From: Chloroflexota bacterium
Lineage (GTDB): Bacteria > Chloroflexota > UBA11872
NCBI GenBank assembly: GCA_022824865.1
Contig: JAJDZD010000013.1
Coordinates: 62,001 to 126,000 of the forward strand
Direction: 5' to 3'
Length of the DNA: 64,000 bases
Position 1 is the first letter of the stretch. Every line of letters starts with the position of its first letter. The notes beneath the pieces are model-generated. The model saw only the letters and a list, made by a program, of their open reading frames with translations. It had not been told where the DNA came from and ran no database searches. Of the stretch, positions 53,960 through 62,861 are shown piece by piece. The translations under genes were made by a program, and so were the position numbers.

Positions 53960-54909
53960 TGGTTGTGGAGTCCGCACCCGTTTCCGATGCGCGCTCGCTA
54001 TGGCGGGTGCGGCTGGGACTGGCGGCGCGCAGCCTGAAGCAGAACTGGTCGCTGTTCCTGGGGACGCGGATCGGGATCCTGGGACTGGTGATCATCTGCT
54101 TCTACATGCTGCTGGCGCTGGCGCATCCGATCCTGATGAACACGGTGTGGGACGAACGGATCTACGACCCAGTGATCGGCTTTGCGTTTGACGAAACCGA
54201 GCAGCCGGCGCCGCCCAGCCTGAGCCACCCGCTGGGCACCGACCCGCTGGGCCGGGACATCCTGAGCCAGCTGATGTTCAGCGCGCGATCCGAGTTCCTG
54301 CTGGGGCTGCTGGCGGCGGTGGTGACGGTGTGCATTGGAACGATGGTGGGGGCTACGGCGGCGTACTTTGGCGGACTGGTCGACATGCTGCTGATGCGGC
54401 TAGCGGACATCATGATCATGATGCCGGGAATCAGCATCCTGATTGTGCTTAGCGCGCTGATGGAGGTGGGGCACCTGGAACTGGCGCTGCTGATCGGGAT
54501 CCTGTCAGGATTCGGCGGGACGGGCGTGGTGTTGAAGTCGCAGGCGTTATCGGTCGTGGTCAAGCCGTATATCGAGGCGGCGCGGACCTCGGGGGGCGGA
54601 ACCCTGCACATCATCCTGGTGCACGTGGTGCCGAACCTGTTGCCGCTGTCGTTCCTCTACATGATGTTCACCGTGACCAGCGCGATCTTTTCGGAGGCCG
54701 TCTTGAGCTTCCTGGGACTGCTGGACGTACGGATGAGCTGGGGGCTGATGATCCACACGACCGAGTCGGCCGGCTACCTGCTGCAGGTGGGCGAGTACTG
54801 GTGGCTGATCTTCCCGGCCAGCCTGTCGATCACGCTGTTGTGCTCGTCGTTTTACCTGCTGGGGCGTTCGCTGGACGAGGTTGTGAATCCGAGGCTGCGG
54901 CGCACATGA
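53959..54909 (+). CDS. ABC transporter permease (DppC type)
   Basis: A 316-residue second permease subunit. LGTRIGILGLVIICFYMLLAL is the first helix, HPLGTDPLGRDILSQLMFSAR is the DppC hallmark before the transport helices, and the EAA motif is near KPYIEAARTSGGGT. It overlaps the DppB gene at its start and the sulfite-oxidase-like gene at its end (ATGA). Confidence 0.9.
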   Translation: MVVESAPVSDARSLWRVRLGLAARSLKQNWSLFLGTRIGILGLVIICFYMLLALAHPILMNTVWDERIYDPVIGFAFDETEQPAPPSLSHPLGTDPLGRDILSQLMFSARSEFLLGLLAAVVTVCIGTMVGATAAYFGGLVDMLLMRLADIMIMMPGISILIVLSALMEVGHLELALLIGILSGFGGTGVVLKSQALSVVVKPYIEAARTSGGGTLHIILVHVVPNLLPLSFLYMMFTVTSAIFSEAVLSFLGLLDVRMSWGLMIHTTESAGYLLQVGEYWWLIFPASLSITLLCSSFYLLGRSLDEVVNPRLRRT

Positions 54910-56156
54910 ACCGGTCTCCCCAGGTCGCGCGGCTCTGGGGCCTGGCGCGGCAGCACGGGATGGACCGGCGGCGATTCTTTCAGGCGCTGACGGCTGGCGG
55001 GGCGGCGGCGGTGCTGGCGGCGTGCGTGGAGCCGCGCGATGCCGAGCAGGCTGCGGCGACCGACAGCGCGGCAAGAGCGGCATCGCCCGCGCCGGGGCCG
55101 GCCTGGTTCAAGGACACGTCGCCGTTCATCGTGCACGACGACGGGAAGAGCCTGGAAGCGCGGCTGGAGAACATGCAGGGGTTGATTACGCCGGTGCGGT
55201 ACTTCTTCGTGCGCAACAACTCGGTGAGCCTGGACGTGGACGTGGAGAGTTGGCGGCTGTCAATTGAGGGCGACGCGGTTACCAGTCCGATCCAGTTGAA
55301 GTACGACGACATCCGCCAGATGCCGAGCCGCACGCTCGTTTCCTACCTGGAGTGCGCGGGGAACCACCGGGCGATGTTCGACCTGGTGAGGGGTCAGAAG
55401 GCCAAGGGGACGCAGTGGAGAACGGGCGGCGTTGGGAACGGGGAGTGGACCGGGGTCCCGCTGGGTGAGTTGCTGCGGCTGGCCGGAGTTACCGATGATG
55501 CCGCAAACGTGTTGCTGATCGGACTGGATACGGAGTCGCCAGAGGAAGGCTTCCGGCGCGTGGTGTCCGCCGAAAAGGCCCTGCACCCGGACACGTTGCT
55601 GGCCTACGGGATGAACGGAGAAGCGCTGCCACGGGATCATGGGTTTCCGCTGCGGGCGCTGATTCCCGGCTGGGTGGGCAGCACGAACGTGAAATGGCTG
55701 GGGCGGATCGTGGTGTCGAAGAGCCCGATCTGGACGCGGAATAACACGACCTCGTACGTGCTGATCGGGGACTCGTACCGGCCGGAGGGCGAGGCCTCGG
55801 GGAAGGTGACGACGACGCAGGTGATCAAGAGCGCGCTGGCGCTGCCCTGGCCGGCCGAGTTGGAGGCCGAGACGCGACGAATCCACGGGTTTGCGCACTC
55901 GCCGGACGGGCCTATCGATCGGGTGGAGTGGAGCGTGGACTCGGGACGGACCTGGAAGCCGGTGGAGGCTCTAACGCCGCAGGTGCAGTACTCGTGGGCG
56001 CGGTTCGAGTTTGGGTGGGATCCGCGGCCGGGCGAGTACACGATCATGACGCGGGCCACGGACGCGGTAGGGAATACGCAGCCGGAGGAGATTCCATTCA
56101 ACGAGAAGGGGTACCTGTTCAACCAGCCGCTGCCGCATCCGGTGCGGGTGACCTGA
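54906..56156 (+). CDS. Tat-exported sulfite-oxidase-like molybdopterin enzyme
   Basis: A 416-residue protein. MDRRRFFQALTAGG at 19-32 is a twin-arginine signal, and LAAC with Cys40 could be a lipobox, so it probably is folded in the cytoplasm and anchored outside. The sulfite-oxidase fold follows: YLECAGNHRAMF puts the molybdenum ligand at Cys150, GVGNGEWTGVPLGELL is the next signature, and a C-terminal immunoglobulin-like dimer domain ends with VGNTQPEEIPFN. It oxidises sulfite or a related substrate, or reduces one. Its ATG overlaps the stop of the upstream permease gene, so it belongs to the transporter operon. Confidence 0.9.
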   Translation: MNRSPQVARLWGLARQHGMDRRRFFQALTAGGAAAVLAACVEPRDAEQAAATDSAARAASPAPGPAWFKDTSPFIVHDDGKSLEARLENMQGLITPVRYFFVRNNSVSLDVDVESWRLSIEGDAVTSPIQLKYDDIRQMPSRTLVSYLECAGNHRAMFDLVRGQKAKGTQWRTGGVGNGEWTGVPLGELLRLAGVTDDAANVLLIGLDTESPEEGFRRVVSAEKALHPDTLLAYGMNGEALPRDHGFPLRALIPGWVGSTNVKWLGRIVVSKSPIWTRNNTTSYVLIGDSYRPEGEASGKVTTTQVIKSALALPWPAELEAETRRIHGFAHSPDGPIDRVEWSVDSGRTWKPVEALTPQVQYSWARFEFGWDPRPGEYTIMTRATDAVGNTQPEEIPFNEKGYLFNQPLPHPVRVT

Positions 56157-56184
56157 CATAGGCGAGCGGAGCGCCATAGGACAC

Positions 56185-57165
56185 ATGAGCAACCAGTCGA
56201 CCTCAGCGCCCGTCCTTCGCGTCGAAGACCTGGGGATGTATTACGGGACGCGGTCGGGTGACGTGAAGGCGGTGGACGGCGTTTCGTTTGCGGTGGGGCG
56301 CGGGGAGTCGGTTGGGCTGGTGGGGGAGTCGGGCTGTGGGAAGTCGTCCATTGCGATGACGCTGCTGAAGCTGCTGCCGGAGAACGGGCGGATCGTTGGT
56401 GGAAAGATTCTGCTGGACGGGACGGACCTGGCGCCGCTGTCGGAAGACCAGATGCGGACGCATCGCTGGAACCGGATCGCGATGGTGTTCCAGGCGGCGA
56501 TGAACTCGTTCAACCCGGTCTATACGGTCGGGGACCAGATCATCGAGGCGCTGGAGGTGCACATCGAGACGAGTCCGGACGTGTCGATGGAGCGGGTGCG
56601 GGAGCTGTTTGAGCTGGTGAGCCTGGACCCGGGCTTCATTGGGCGCTATCCGCACGAGTACAGCGGGGGGATGAAACAGCGGGCGGGCATCGCGATGGCG
56701 CTGGCCTGCGAGCCGGATCTGCTGATCGCGGACGAGCCGACGACGGCGCTGGACGTGATCGTGCAGGACCGCATCCTAAAGGAACTGCGGGACGTGCAGC
56801 AGGCGCTGAACATGAGCCTGATCTACATCTCGCACGACATGGCGGTGATCGCCGAGGTGAGCCACACGGTGGGGGTGATGTACGCGGGGCGGATCGTGGA
56901 GTGGGGCGAGACGGTGGATATCTTCCGGAACCCGATGCACCCGTATACGCAGACGCTGATGTCGGCGTTTCCCAGCGTGACCGGGCCGAAGCACGAACTG
57001 GCGATGCTGGGCGGCGAGCCGCCGAATCTGCTGAACCCGCCGTCGGGTTGCCGGTTCCATCCGCGGTGTCCGTACGCGACAGACGTTTGCAAGTCCGCAG
57101 AGCCGCCGAGGGTCGAGGGGTCGGATACGCACTGGGCGGCGTGCTGGCACCCGTTGGAGGCGTAG
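56185..57165 (+). CDS. ABC transporter ATP-binding protein (DppD type)
   Basis: A 326-residue ATPase. Walker A is GESGCGKSS, the signature motif YSGGMKQR, and Walker B LLIADEPTTALDV. The C-terminal oligopeptide/dipeptide extension CRFHPRCPYATDVC contains cysteines that in DppD-type proteins bind an iron-sulfur cluster. It follows the molybdoenzyme gene by 28 bp. Confidence 0.92.
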   Translation: MSNQSTSAPVLRVEDLGMYYGTRSGDVKAVDGVSFAVGRGESVGLVGESGCGKSSIAMTLLKLLPENGRIVGGKILLDGTDLAPLSEDQMRTHRWNRIAMVFQAAMNSFNPVYTVGDQIIEALEVHIETSPDVSMERVRELFELVSLDPGFIGRYPHEYSGGMKQRAGIAMALACEPDLLIADEPTTALDVIVQDRILKELRDVQQALNMSLIYISHDMAVIAEVSHTVGVMYAGRIVEWGETVDIFRNPMHPYTQTLMSAFPSVTGPKHELAMLGGEPPNLLNPPSGCRFHPRCPYATDVCKSAEPPRVEGSDTHWAACWHPLEA

Positions 57166-57170
57166 GCGGC

Positions 57171-58193
57171 ATGGCTGTAGCGGACACGGGTGTTACAGAA
57201 GTCGGAACCAGGCCGCTGATCAAGGTGGAGGGGCTGGAGAAGCGGTTTCCGGTGGCCTCGCACTGGTTCCGGCGCAGTCATAGCTCGGTGCACGCGGTGG
57301 ATGGGATCTCGTTCGAGCTGGCGCGCGGGGAGAGCTTTGGCCTGGTGGGCGAGTCGGGCTGCGGCAAGACGACGACGGGTCGGCTGCTGGTGCGGCTGGC
57401 CGAGCCGACGGGCGGGCACGTGCTGTTCGACGACGGCGAGGGCGCCGCCACCGACATCACGACGCTGCGCGGCGAGGAGCTGAAGTCCTTTCGGCGCAAG
57501 GCGCAAATGATCTTCCAGGATCCGTACGAGTCGCTGAACCCGCGGCGGACGATCTTCGACACGGTGGCCGAGCCGCTGAAGGTCCAGGACGCCTGCCCGC
57601 CGCTGGAGCGGCTGGATCGGGTGTCGCGCATGCTGGAAATGGTGGGGCTGTCGCCGCCCGCGACCTACCTGTTCCGGTACCCGCACGAGCTGTCGGGCGG
57701 GCAACGGCAGCGGGTGGCGATCGCGCGGGCGCTGATTATCGAGCCGATCTTCGTGGTGGCCGACGAGCCGACCTCGATGCTGGACGTCTCGATCCGAACC
57801 GGCGTGATGAACCTGATGGAGAGCCTGGCGGAGCGCCTCGGCATCAGCTACCTCTATATCACCCACGACCTGGCCGTGGCCCGCTACATGTGCTCCCGCA
57901 TCGCCGTGATGTACCTCGGCAAGATCGTCGAAATGGGCGACACCGAGGCCGTCCTCCAACACCCCAAGCACCCCTACACCCAGGCCCTCCTCTCAGCCGT
58001 CCCAATCCCTGACCCCACCGCCACCCGCGCCCCCGTCCAAATCACCGGCGGCGTCGCCACCCCCCTCGACCCACCACCCCGCTGCCGCTTCTACAGCCGC
58101 TGCCCGATTGCGGATGACTTCTGTCGCGACAACCCGCATCCGCCGCTGGAGACAAAGGGGGATGGGCAGCGGGTGGCCTGTTACAACGCGTAA
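57171..58193 (+). CDS. ABC transporter ATP-binding protein (DppF type)
   Basis: A 340-residue second ATPase of the same transporter. Walker A is GESGCGKTT, the signature [13 protein letters not shown], and Walker [14 protein letters not shown]. The oligopeptide-type C-terminal [14 protein letters not shown] is present. It starts five bases after the DppD stop. With the two permeases and the binding protein it completes the transporter. Codon choice shifts to C-rich in the last ~350 bases of the gene, an odd but harmless change. Confidence 0.92.
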   Translation: MAVADTGVTEVGTRPLIKVEGLEKRFPVASHWFRRSHSSVHAVDGISFELARGESFGLVGESGCGKTTTGRLLVRLAEPTGGHVLFDDGEGAATDITTLRGEELKSFRRKAQMIFQDPYESLNPRRTIFDTVAEPLKVQDACPPLERLDRVSRMLEMVGLSPPATYLFRYPHELSGGQRQRVAIARALIIEPIFVVADEPTSMLDVSIRTGVMNLMESLAERLGISYLYITHDLAVARYMCSRIAVMYLGKIVEMGDTEAVLQHPKHPYTQALLSAVPIPDPTATRAPVQITGGVATPLDPPPRCRFYSRCPIADDFCRDNPHPPLETKGDGQRVACYNA

Positions 58194-58332
58194 CAACAAA
58201 TCTCAGTTTTACAATACCGCCCTGCATCTTTGGCCACTTCCTACATGAATAACCGTTTCTAAACGTTCGCTAGAATCAACATTACTCCACAATTTCATAC
58301 TGCCACTACATCCGACATATCCGCGCGCCAAG

Positions 58333-59094
58333 TCAGCCGTCAAAACGATCCTGATACATTGCACACACTCGTTTATGCAGGTTCTCCATCTCGTGATGAC
58401 CATCGCCTGCCTCTAGCGAACCGATATCGACTCTTGAGCAAACCCGAACGTCCATCCAAGACATATAGTACGCATGTATTAGTACCTCGCGAATCTGTTC
58501 GTCTGGGTCGAAATGCTCACGAGTATTAGGATCGGCACTGTTGCGTAGAAACTCTTGATAGTGCTGCTCAATAATACTTACCTGACACGATTGGATCTCA
58601 TCAACCGCGCGAAGGATCTTTCTGACCTGCTCTTCAAATGTGGTTGCGTGCCTGAAGTGAACGTTGCCGTTTGCGTGTGCTATGCCATTACGATCTCGCA
58701 CAAGCCTAGCGTATACTCCGATCTTTTCGTCGCCGCAGCCAATCAACCGTAGAATACGAAAGACGCTGGACTCGTTGACTTTGCTGAATGCGAACGGTGA
58801 CCTGCCACGAAGTAACTGTCGCTCATCACCCTTCGAAAAACCAATAGTTGCATTGTTGAATTCCGTTGGCAGGGAGTACCTGATCTGCCAAATCTTGAAG
58901 TAAACAAACACCATCATAACCATATGGTACGCCAGATACGCGAATTGGTACTTTAGGCTCTCGAGATTCGCCCAGAACGTATCCCAAAGAAAAGAGACGT
59001 ACTCCCCCTCATCCGGGTTCATGAATGAGATCGGTAGAAACTCGCCGAGCGCAGCCGCCTCCTCTGCTAGCTCGTCCACATACAGACGGCTCAT
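58333..59094 (-). CDS. HEPN-like protein attached to the type I R-M operon
   Basis: A 253-residue protein with a helical core. RDRNGIAHANG at 133-143 fits the R-x4-H motif of HEPN domains (Arg135, Asn136, His140), which often are RNases or tRNA-cleaving toxins. I do not recognise the rest. The ATG at 59094 overlaps the HsdMS stop as ATGA, so translation is coupled to the restriction-modification gene. It is AT-rich like the C-terminal half of HsdMS. PrrC-type anticodon nucleases linked to type I R-M systems are a known precedent for this arrangement, but this protein is not PrrC. Confidence 0.65.
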   Translation of the reverse strand: MSRLYVDELAEEAAALGEFLPISFMNPDEGEYVSFLWDTFWANLESLKYQFAYLAYHMVMMVFVYFKIWQIRYSLPTEFNNATIGFSKGDERQLLRGRSPFAFSKVNESSVFRILRLIGCGDEKIGVYARLVRDRNGIAHANGNVHFRHATTFEEQVRKILRAVDEIQSCQVSIIEQHYQEFLRNSADPNTREHFDPDEQIREVLIHAYYMSWMDVRVCSRVDIGSLEAGDGHHEMENLHKRVCAMYQDRFDG

Positions 59095-61643
59095 TGGTCT
59101 TCCCACACACGTGAGACAATATCTGAGACCTTCGCTTGAAAGTGCTGCACTAACTCGTAGTTCCCTCGCACATATGCCTGCTCCATCAAGACTTCGTCAA
59201 CGATGGCTCGTTGAACATCAATGTCGGGTAGTGGAATCTCAAGATCGGAAAAGCGGGACTTGGAAAGCTCTCTAAATGTGCCCCCGCTTGCCCATGCAAC
59301 CATAGTCGGAACCAGTCTCTTCAGTGCCAGAGCTACAAACTCCGGGAGGGCTCTATTGTGATCTTCAATGATCACATTCTTAAACCCCTGATTGGTCGCC
59401 AATGGAACTCGGTTAATGGCGATTCTACCGATAGTCGCCCGGGACGACACTATTACTGATCCCACCGGCATAAGCTTTGCGGAAGACTCCTGTAACCCTA
59501 AATCAGTAATCGTTCGTCGAGTCGAAGTGATGTCACTGACTGTGTTACCGACCGGGATGTCCACAAGTGTTGCCCACGGCACACTGCCGTTCCAATATTC
59601 CGCGACGTTCGACCTAGGTGTCCCACCACCCTCAACACGGAACACATCCCGATCCCCAATGGACACAAGCGGCCACCGGCGATCAATAGGGACACGCGGA
59701 TTGTATGCTGCGATGACTGCCCGCGCTCCATCGATCAGTGCTCCATACTCACTGATCTCTCGCATGATCTCTCTTTGCTCGTCTAGGGGTGGCAGCGGGA
59801 CTGCAAATCGATAAAGCAATTTGGCGCTAAGGTTATTGATGTTTACTCCCGATATTTGGCTACGAAGAAAGTCATTGAATCGACGGTCCCGAAGCTGATA
59901 AAATAGATAGTGAGGATCCACGACATCAGGATATGATCTCACGACACCCATAAATCCGCCAAAATAGTAGTCCATATCTTCAGCAATATACGCGACTTTC
60001 CCAATATGGTCCTTGCTTCCGCTAGCTAGGCAGATGAATATATCGAATTTTCGTAGCATTTTGTCTTGCGGAAGATTCACAGCACCAGAGATCCGCTTTA
60101 CTTCTGACAAGTCAAGACTGGAAGCTTCAACGACGATGTTGTTCGCGCGAAGAATCCCGTGCCCACCTGAAGATACCTCGTCACCCCTCCGGTATGTAAC
60201 ACCCCGAACTAATCTGCAGATTTCACCGAGTGGCACTATTGGGTTTTTCCCACTCCTTTGACTCGTATCTCGATACCGCTCCATACTGAGACTGTAGTCG
60301 TCCGTATCAGCTATACGGCTCTTGTCGACTATAAGGGCTGCGCCTTGATCGAGGAGGGCTGAGAGGAAGGGAGCGGGTTGTTCGTAATTCGAGCCAACGA
60401 TGTGCGTAGGTATGGAGAGGTATTCTTTGAGCGCGCGGGTTGTCTGGGGCAGATCGTTTGAGTCGATTGTTCGGCGCTGGGCACCCAAGTCATAGCCGTC
60501 ATTCTCAACCTTGAAGAAAGCGACTTGGCTTAAGGGTCTCGATGGGTCTCGACTCAGCATCAGAATCGAAGTTTTCACCCCGGAATAGGGTTGAAACAAA
60601 CCTGCTGGCAACGAAACGACCGCCACCAGCAAGTTCTGTTCGATCAGGGCTTTGCGAAGACTAGTGTGGGCCTTTTGGCTTTGGAAGACGATCCCTTCCG
60701 GAACTATGAGCCCGGCACGGCCTCCGTGTGCGAGGTGCTCGGCTATGTAGCCTGCAAATAGGACTTCGCTGCGACTGGACTGAACGGCAAATCGGTTGTG
60801 CGGCCGAATGCCTCCCCTTGGCGACATGAACGGTGGATTAGCAAGGATCACATCGAAGTGCTCGTTCCAGCGCTCGTCGCTGGTGAGCGTGTCGTATTCG
60901 TGGATATCGGGCTGGACGAAGCCGTGCAGATACATGTTCACCAGCGAAAGGCGCACCATGTCGGGCGAGATGTCGTACCCGGTGAAGCTCTCCGCCAGCC
61001 GGCTGCGTTCGTGGGGCGTGAGCGTGCTCTGGCCGTCCGCGTCGGTGTTGGCCCGCTGGATGTGCTTGTAGGCGGAGATCAGAAAGCCTGCGGTGCCGCA
61101 GGCGGGGTCGAGAACGGTTTCGCCGAGCTGCGGGTTCACGATTTCAACGATGAAGTCGATGATGTGACGAGGGGTGCGGAACTGTCCGGCATCGCCCTGG
61201 GCGCCCATGATGGAGAGCAGGTACTCGAAGGCATCGCCCAGGCGCTCCGAGTGGTCGTATTGGAACTGGTCGATGACCTTCAGAAACTCGCGCAGCGTCT
61301 CCGGGTCTCGGTAGGGGAGATAGGCGTTGTTGAAGATGTTGCGAAAAAGCGGTGGAAGGCCCGGATTCTCCGGAATCCGGTCGAGGGCTTCAGCGTAGAG
61401 GTTGAGGGTTTCGAAGCCGCCGAGTCCCGAGCGCAGCAGCTTGGGCCAGGCGTAACGTTCGAAGTCGTTCACAAAGAAGCTGCGCTGGCCGCCAAGCTCC
61501 TCGCCTCGCGCCTCGATGTCCCACATGAACTTGTAGATCAGCGCAATGGTGATCTGCTCGACCTGCGACTTGGGGTCGGGGACCTTGCCCACGAGAATGT
61601 CGCGGGCGGTGTCGATTCGGCGGCGGGTTTCGACGTCTAGCAT
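59091..61643 (-). CDS. Fused type I DNA methyltransferase and specificity protein (HsdM-HsdS)
   Basis: An 850-residue protein. Residues 1-430 are an N6-adenine methyltransferase: DPACGTAGFL at 179-188 binds SAM and NPPF at 269-272 is catalytic. Residues ~465-850 form a type I specificity subunit with two target-recognition domains, the first starting at IVPLGEICRLVRGV and the second at WPLVSIGDRDVFRVEGGG. LPPLDEQREIMREI at 617-630 is the helix that separates them. Most type I systems encode M and S separately. Base composition changes sharply inside the gene: the part coding for the methylase core is GC-rich, while the S part is AT-rich. Confidence 0.9.
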   Translation of the reverse strand: MLDVETRRRIDTARDILVGKVPDPKSQVEQITIALIYKFMWDIEARGEELGGQRSFFVNDFERYAWPKLLRSGLGGFETLNLYAEALDRIPENPGLPPLFRNIFNNAYLPYRDPETLREFLKVIDQFQYDHSERLGDAFEYLLSIMGAQGDAGQFRTPRHIIDFIVEIVNPQLGETVLDPACGTAGFLISAYKHIQRANTDADGQSTLTPHERSRLAESFTGYDISPDMVRLSLVNMYLHGFVQPDIHEYDTLTSDERWNEHFDVILANPPFMSPRGGIRPHNRFAVQSSRSEVLFAGYIAEHLAHGGRAGLIVPEGIVFQSQKAHTSLRKALIEQNLLVAVVSLPAGLFQPYSGVKTSILMLSRDPSRPLSQVAFFKVENDGYDLGAQRRTIDSNDLPQTTRALKEYLSIPTHIVGSNYEQPAPFLSALLDQGAALIVDKSRIADTDDYSLSMERYRDTSQRSGKNPIVPLGEICRLVRGVTYRRGDEVSSGGHGILRANNIVVEASSLDLSEVKRISGAVNLPQDKMLRKFDIFICLASGSKDHIGKVAYIAEDMDYYFGGFMGVVRSYPDVVDPHYLFYQLRDRRFNDFLRSQISGVNINNLSAKLLYRFAVPLPPLDEQREIMREISEYGALIDGARAVIAAYNPRVPIDRRWPLVSIGDRDVFRVEGGGTPRSNVAEYWNGSVPWATLVDIPVGNTVSDITSTRRTITDLGLQESSAKLMPVGSVIVSSRATIGRIAINRVPLATNQGFKNVIIEDHNRALPEFVALALKRLVPTMVAWASGGTFRELSKSRFSDLEIPLPDIDVQRAIVDEVLMEQAYVRGNYELVQHFQAKVSDIVSRVWEDQ

Positions 61644-61792
61644 GGGGGAGTGGGGGAAGAGTTATCCACGAAGGGCACGAAGTACACGAAGTGGAAGAGC
61701 GAAGGACGGAAAAGTAAAGAGAATGGTCCGCGAGATCTTGCACTTAGACACGTCAGTGAGTCCTGTTTGTCGCCCTTCGTGAACTTCGTTGA

Positions 61793-62170
61793 TCAATTGA
61801 CGAACCGCTTCCATTCGAGTTTGCCGTGGCTGCCGAAGTTTAGCAGGATGCCCAGCTTGAATCCGGTGGCCTTCAAGTAGTTGAGCGTCTGGGCTTCTTC
61901 GTTGCCGGTGAGGCGGCTAAGAGTCTTGATCTCGACGATCACTTGGTCATAGCAAACCAGATCAGCAAAGTAGTCTCTTTTCAGCAGTTGCTCCTTGTAG
62001 CGGACTCGAATCTGCGCCTGTGCCTGGAACGGGATGTCTCTTGCCGCAAGCTCAATCTCCATTGCTTCCTGGTACACCGCCTCGAGAAAACCCGGGCCGA
62101 GTTCACGGTGCACCTCAATAGCGGCGCCCACGATGGCGTAGGACTCTTCGCCTAGGATTATTCCGTCCAT
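61793..62170 (-). CDS. GxxExxY family protein
   Basis: A 125-residue protein of the GxxExxY family, which has a PD-(D/E)XK nuclease-like fold. The motif GAAIEVHRELGPGFLEAVYQ is the signature. KRDYFADLVCYDQVIVEIK supplies the nuclease-like Asp and Glu-x-Lys. The role of the family is unknown; such genes often sit among accessory or repeat genes. It lies between hsdR and hsdMS on the same strand. A flanking sequence, CACGAAG-rich on both sides (61664-61692 and 62170-62260), recurs before and after it. Confidence 0.82.
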   Translation of the reverse strand: MDGIILGEESYAIVGAAIEVHRELGPGFLEAVYQEAMEIELAARDIPFQAQAQIRVRYKEQLLKRDYFADLVCYDQVIVEIKTLSRLTGNEEAQTLNYLKATGFKLGILLNFGSHGKLEWKRFVN

Positions 62171-62286
62171 TTACTTGTCCACGAAGGTCACTAAGTACAC
62201 GAAGTCGGATAGGACACTTACATTCTCTTCATTCGTGTCCCTTCGTGCCCTTCGTGGATCACGTCTTCTTCCGCCAACGCGTTTCG

Positions 62287-62532
62287 TCACGCGGGAATCT
62301 GGAACGAGCGACCCAGGGGATGGAACTCGTCGACCTCCTGGTTGGCGAGCTTGGCGCGAATCTGCTCGAAGCGGCTGATCGTGGCGCGCGAGTAGAGCCG
62401 CTCGCCGCAGCGCAGGCAAACATCGGCGCGGACCTTCACTGTCGCCAGGTTGACGCCGCCGCGCAAGAGTTTTTCGACGTCCTTCTCGCTCAGATCGCCG
62501 CCACAGACCGGACACTTGCCAAAGCGCTGCAT
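62287..62532 (-). CDS. YgiT-type zinc-finger protein (antitoxin-like)
   Basis: An 81-residue protein with two CxxC pairs (CPVCGG and CLRCGE), as in the zinc-binding N-terminus of MqsA/YgiT antitoxins. It lacks the helix-turn-helix of full-length MqsA. It starts one base inside the DUF4258 gene's stop (TAATG), so it is coupled to it. The pair is probably a toxin-antitoxin module with the DUF4258 protein as the toxin. Confidence 0.8.
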   Translation of the reverse strand: MQRFGKCPVCGGDLSEKDVEKLLRGGVNLATVKVRADVCLRCGERLYSRATISRFEQIRAKLANQEVDEFHPLGRSFQIPA

Positions 62533-62849
62533 TACCTCGGTCTCCTTGTTCGCCAGTTCAGCCAGCGTTCCGGATCAGGCCGGTAGACCGTAATCAGAGC
62601 CGCCCACCCGGTGTCAGAATTATATGCCCAGACGCTGTGGATCGGATCGTCGCCAGGCGTGCCCCCGTAGATCAGACAGCTCGGAAATGGCCGGTCGTCA
62701 GGGTATTCCTCAATTACTTCACCGTGGAGCACACTTGCGAACACCTCGTCGAACGAAAGGTGATCCGCCTGAGCTTCTTCGTCAGCGTGGTCGGTAATGC
62801 GTACATGATCATGGCGAATCGCCGCAATGATCGCCGCCATGAAGTCCAC
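62532..62849 (-). CDS. DUF4258 protein (toxin-like)
   Basis: A 105-residue DUF4258 protein, related to the RelE/BrnT-like toxin fold. The core is VRITDHADEEAQADHLSFDEV, followed by EVIEEYPDDRPFPSCLIYG and VITVYRPDPERWLNWRTRR-like strands. GTG at 62849 is the first start, ATG at 62840 the second. It is followed by a YgiT-like zinc-finger gene, as in typical DUF4258/YgiT pairs, and comes directly after hsdR. Confidence 0.82.
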   Translation of the reverse strand: MDFMAAIIAAIRHDHVRITDHADEEAQADHLSFDEVFASVLHGEVIEEYPDDRPFPSCLIYGGTPGDDPIHSVWAYNSDTGWAALITVYRPDPERWLNWRTRRPR

Positions 62850-62861
62850 GACGAAGACTAG

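Noticed and set aside
61664..61692. CACGAAG-rich sequence next to the GxxExxY gene, considered as a transposon end
   Set aside because: It is not an inverted repeat with its partner at 62170-62260 and no transposase gene is present; kept only as a possible direct flank.
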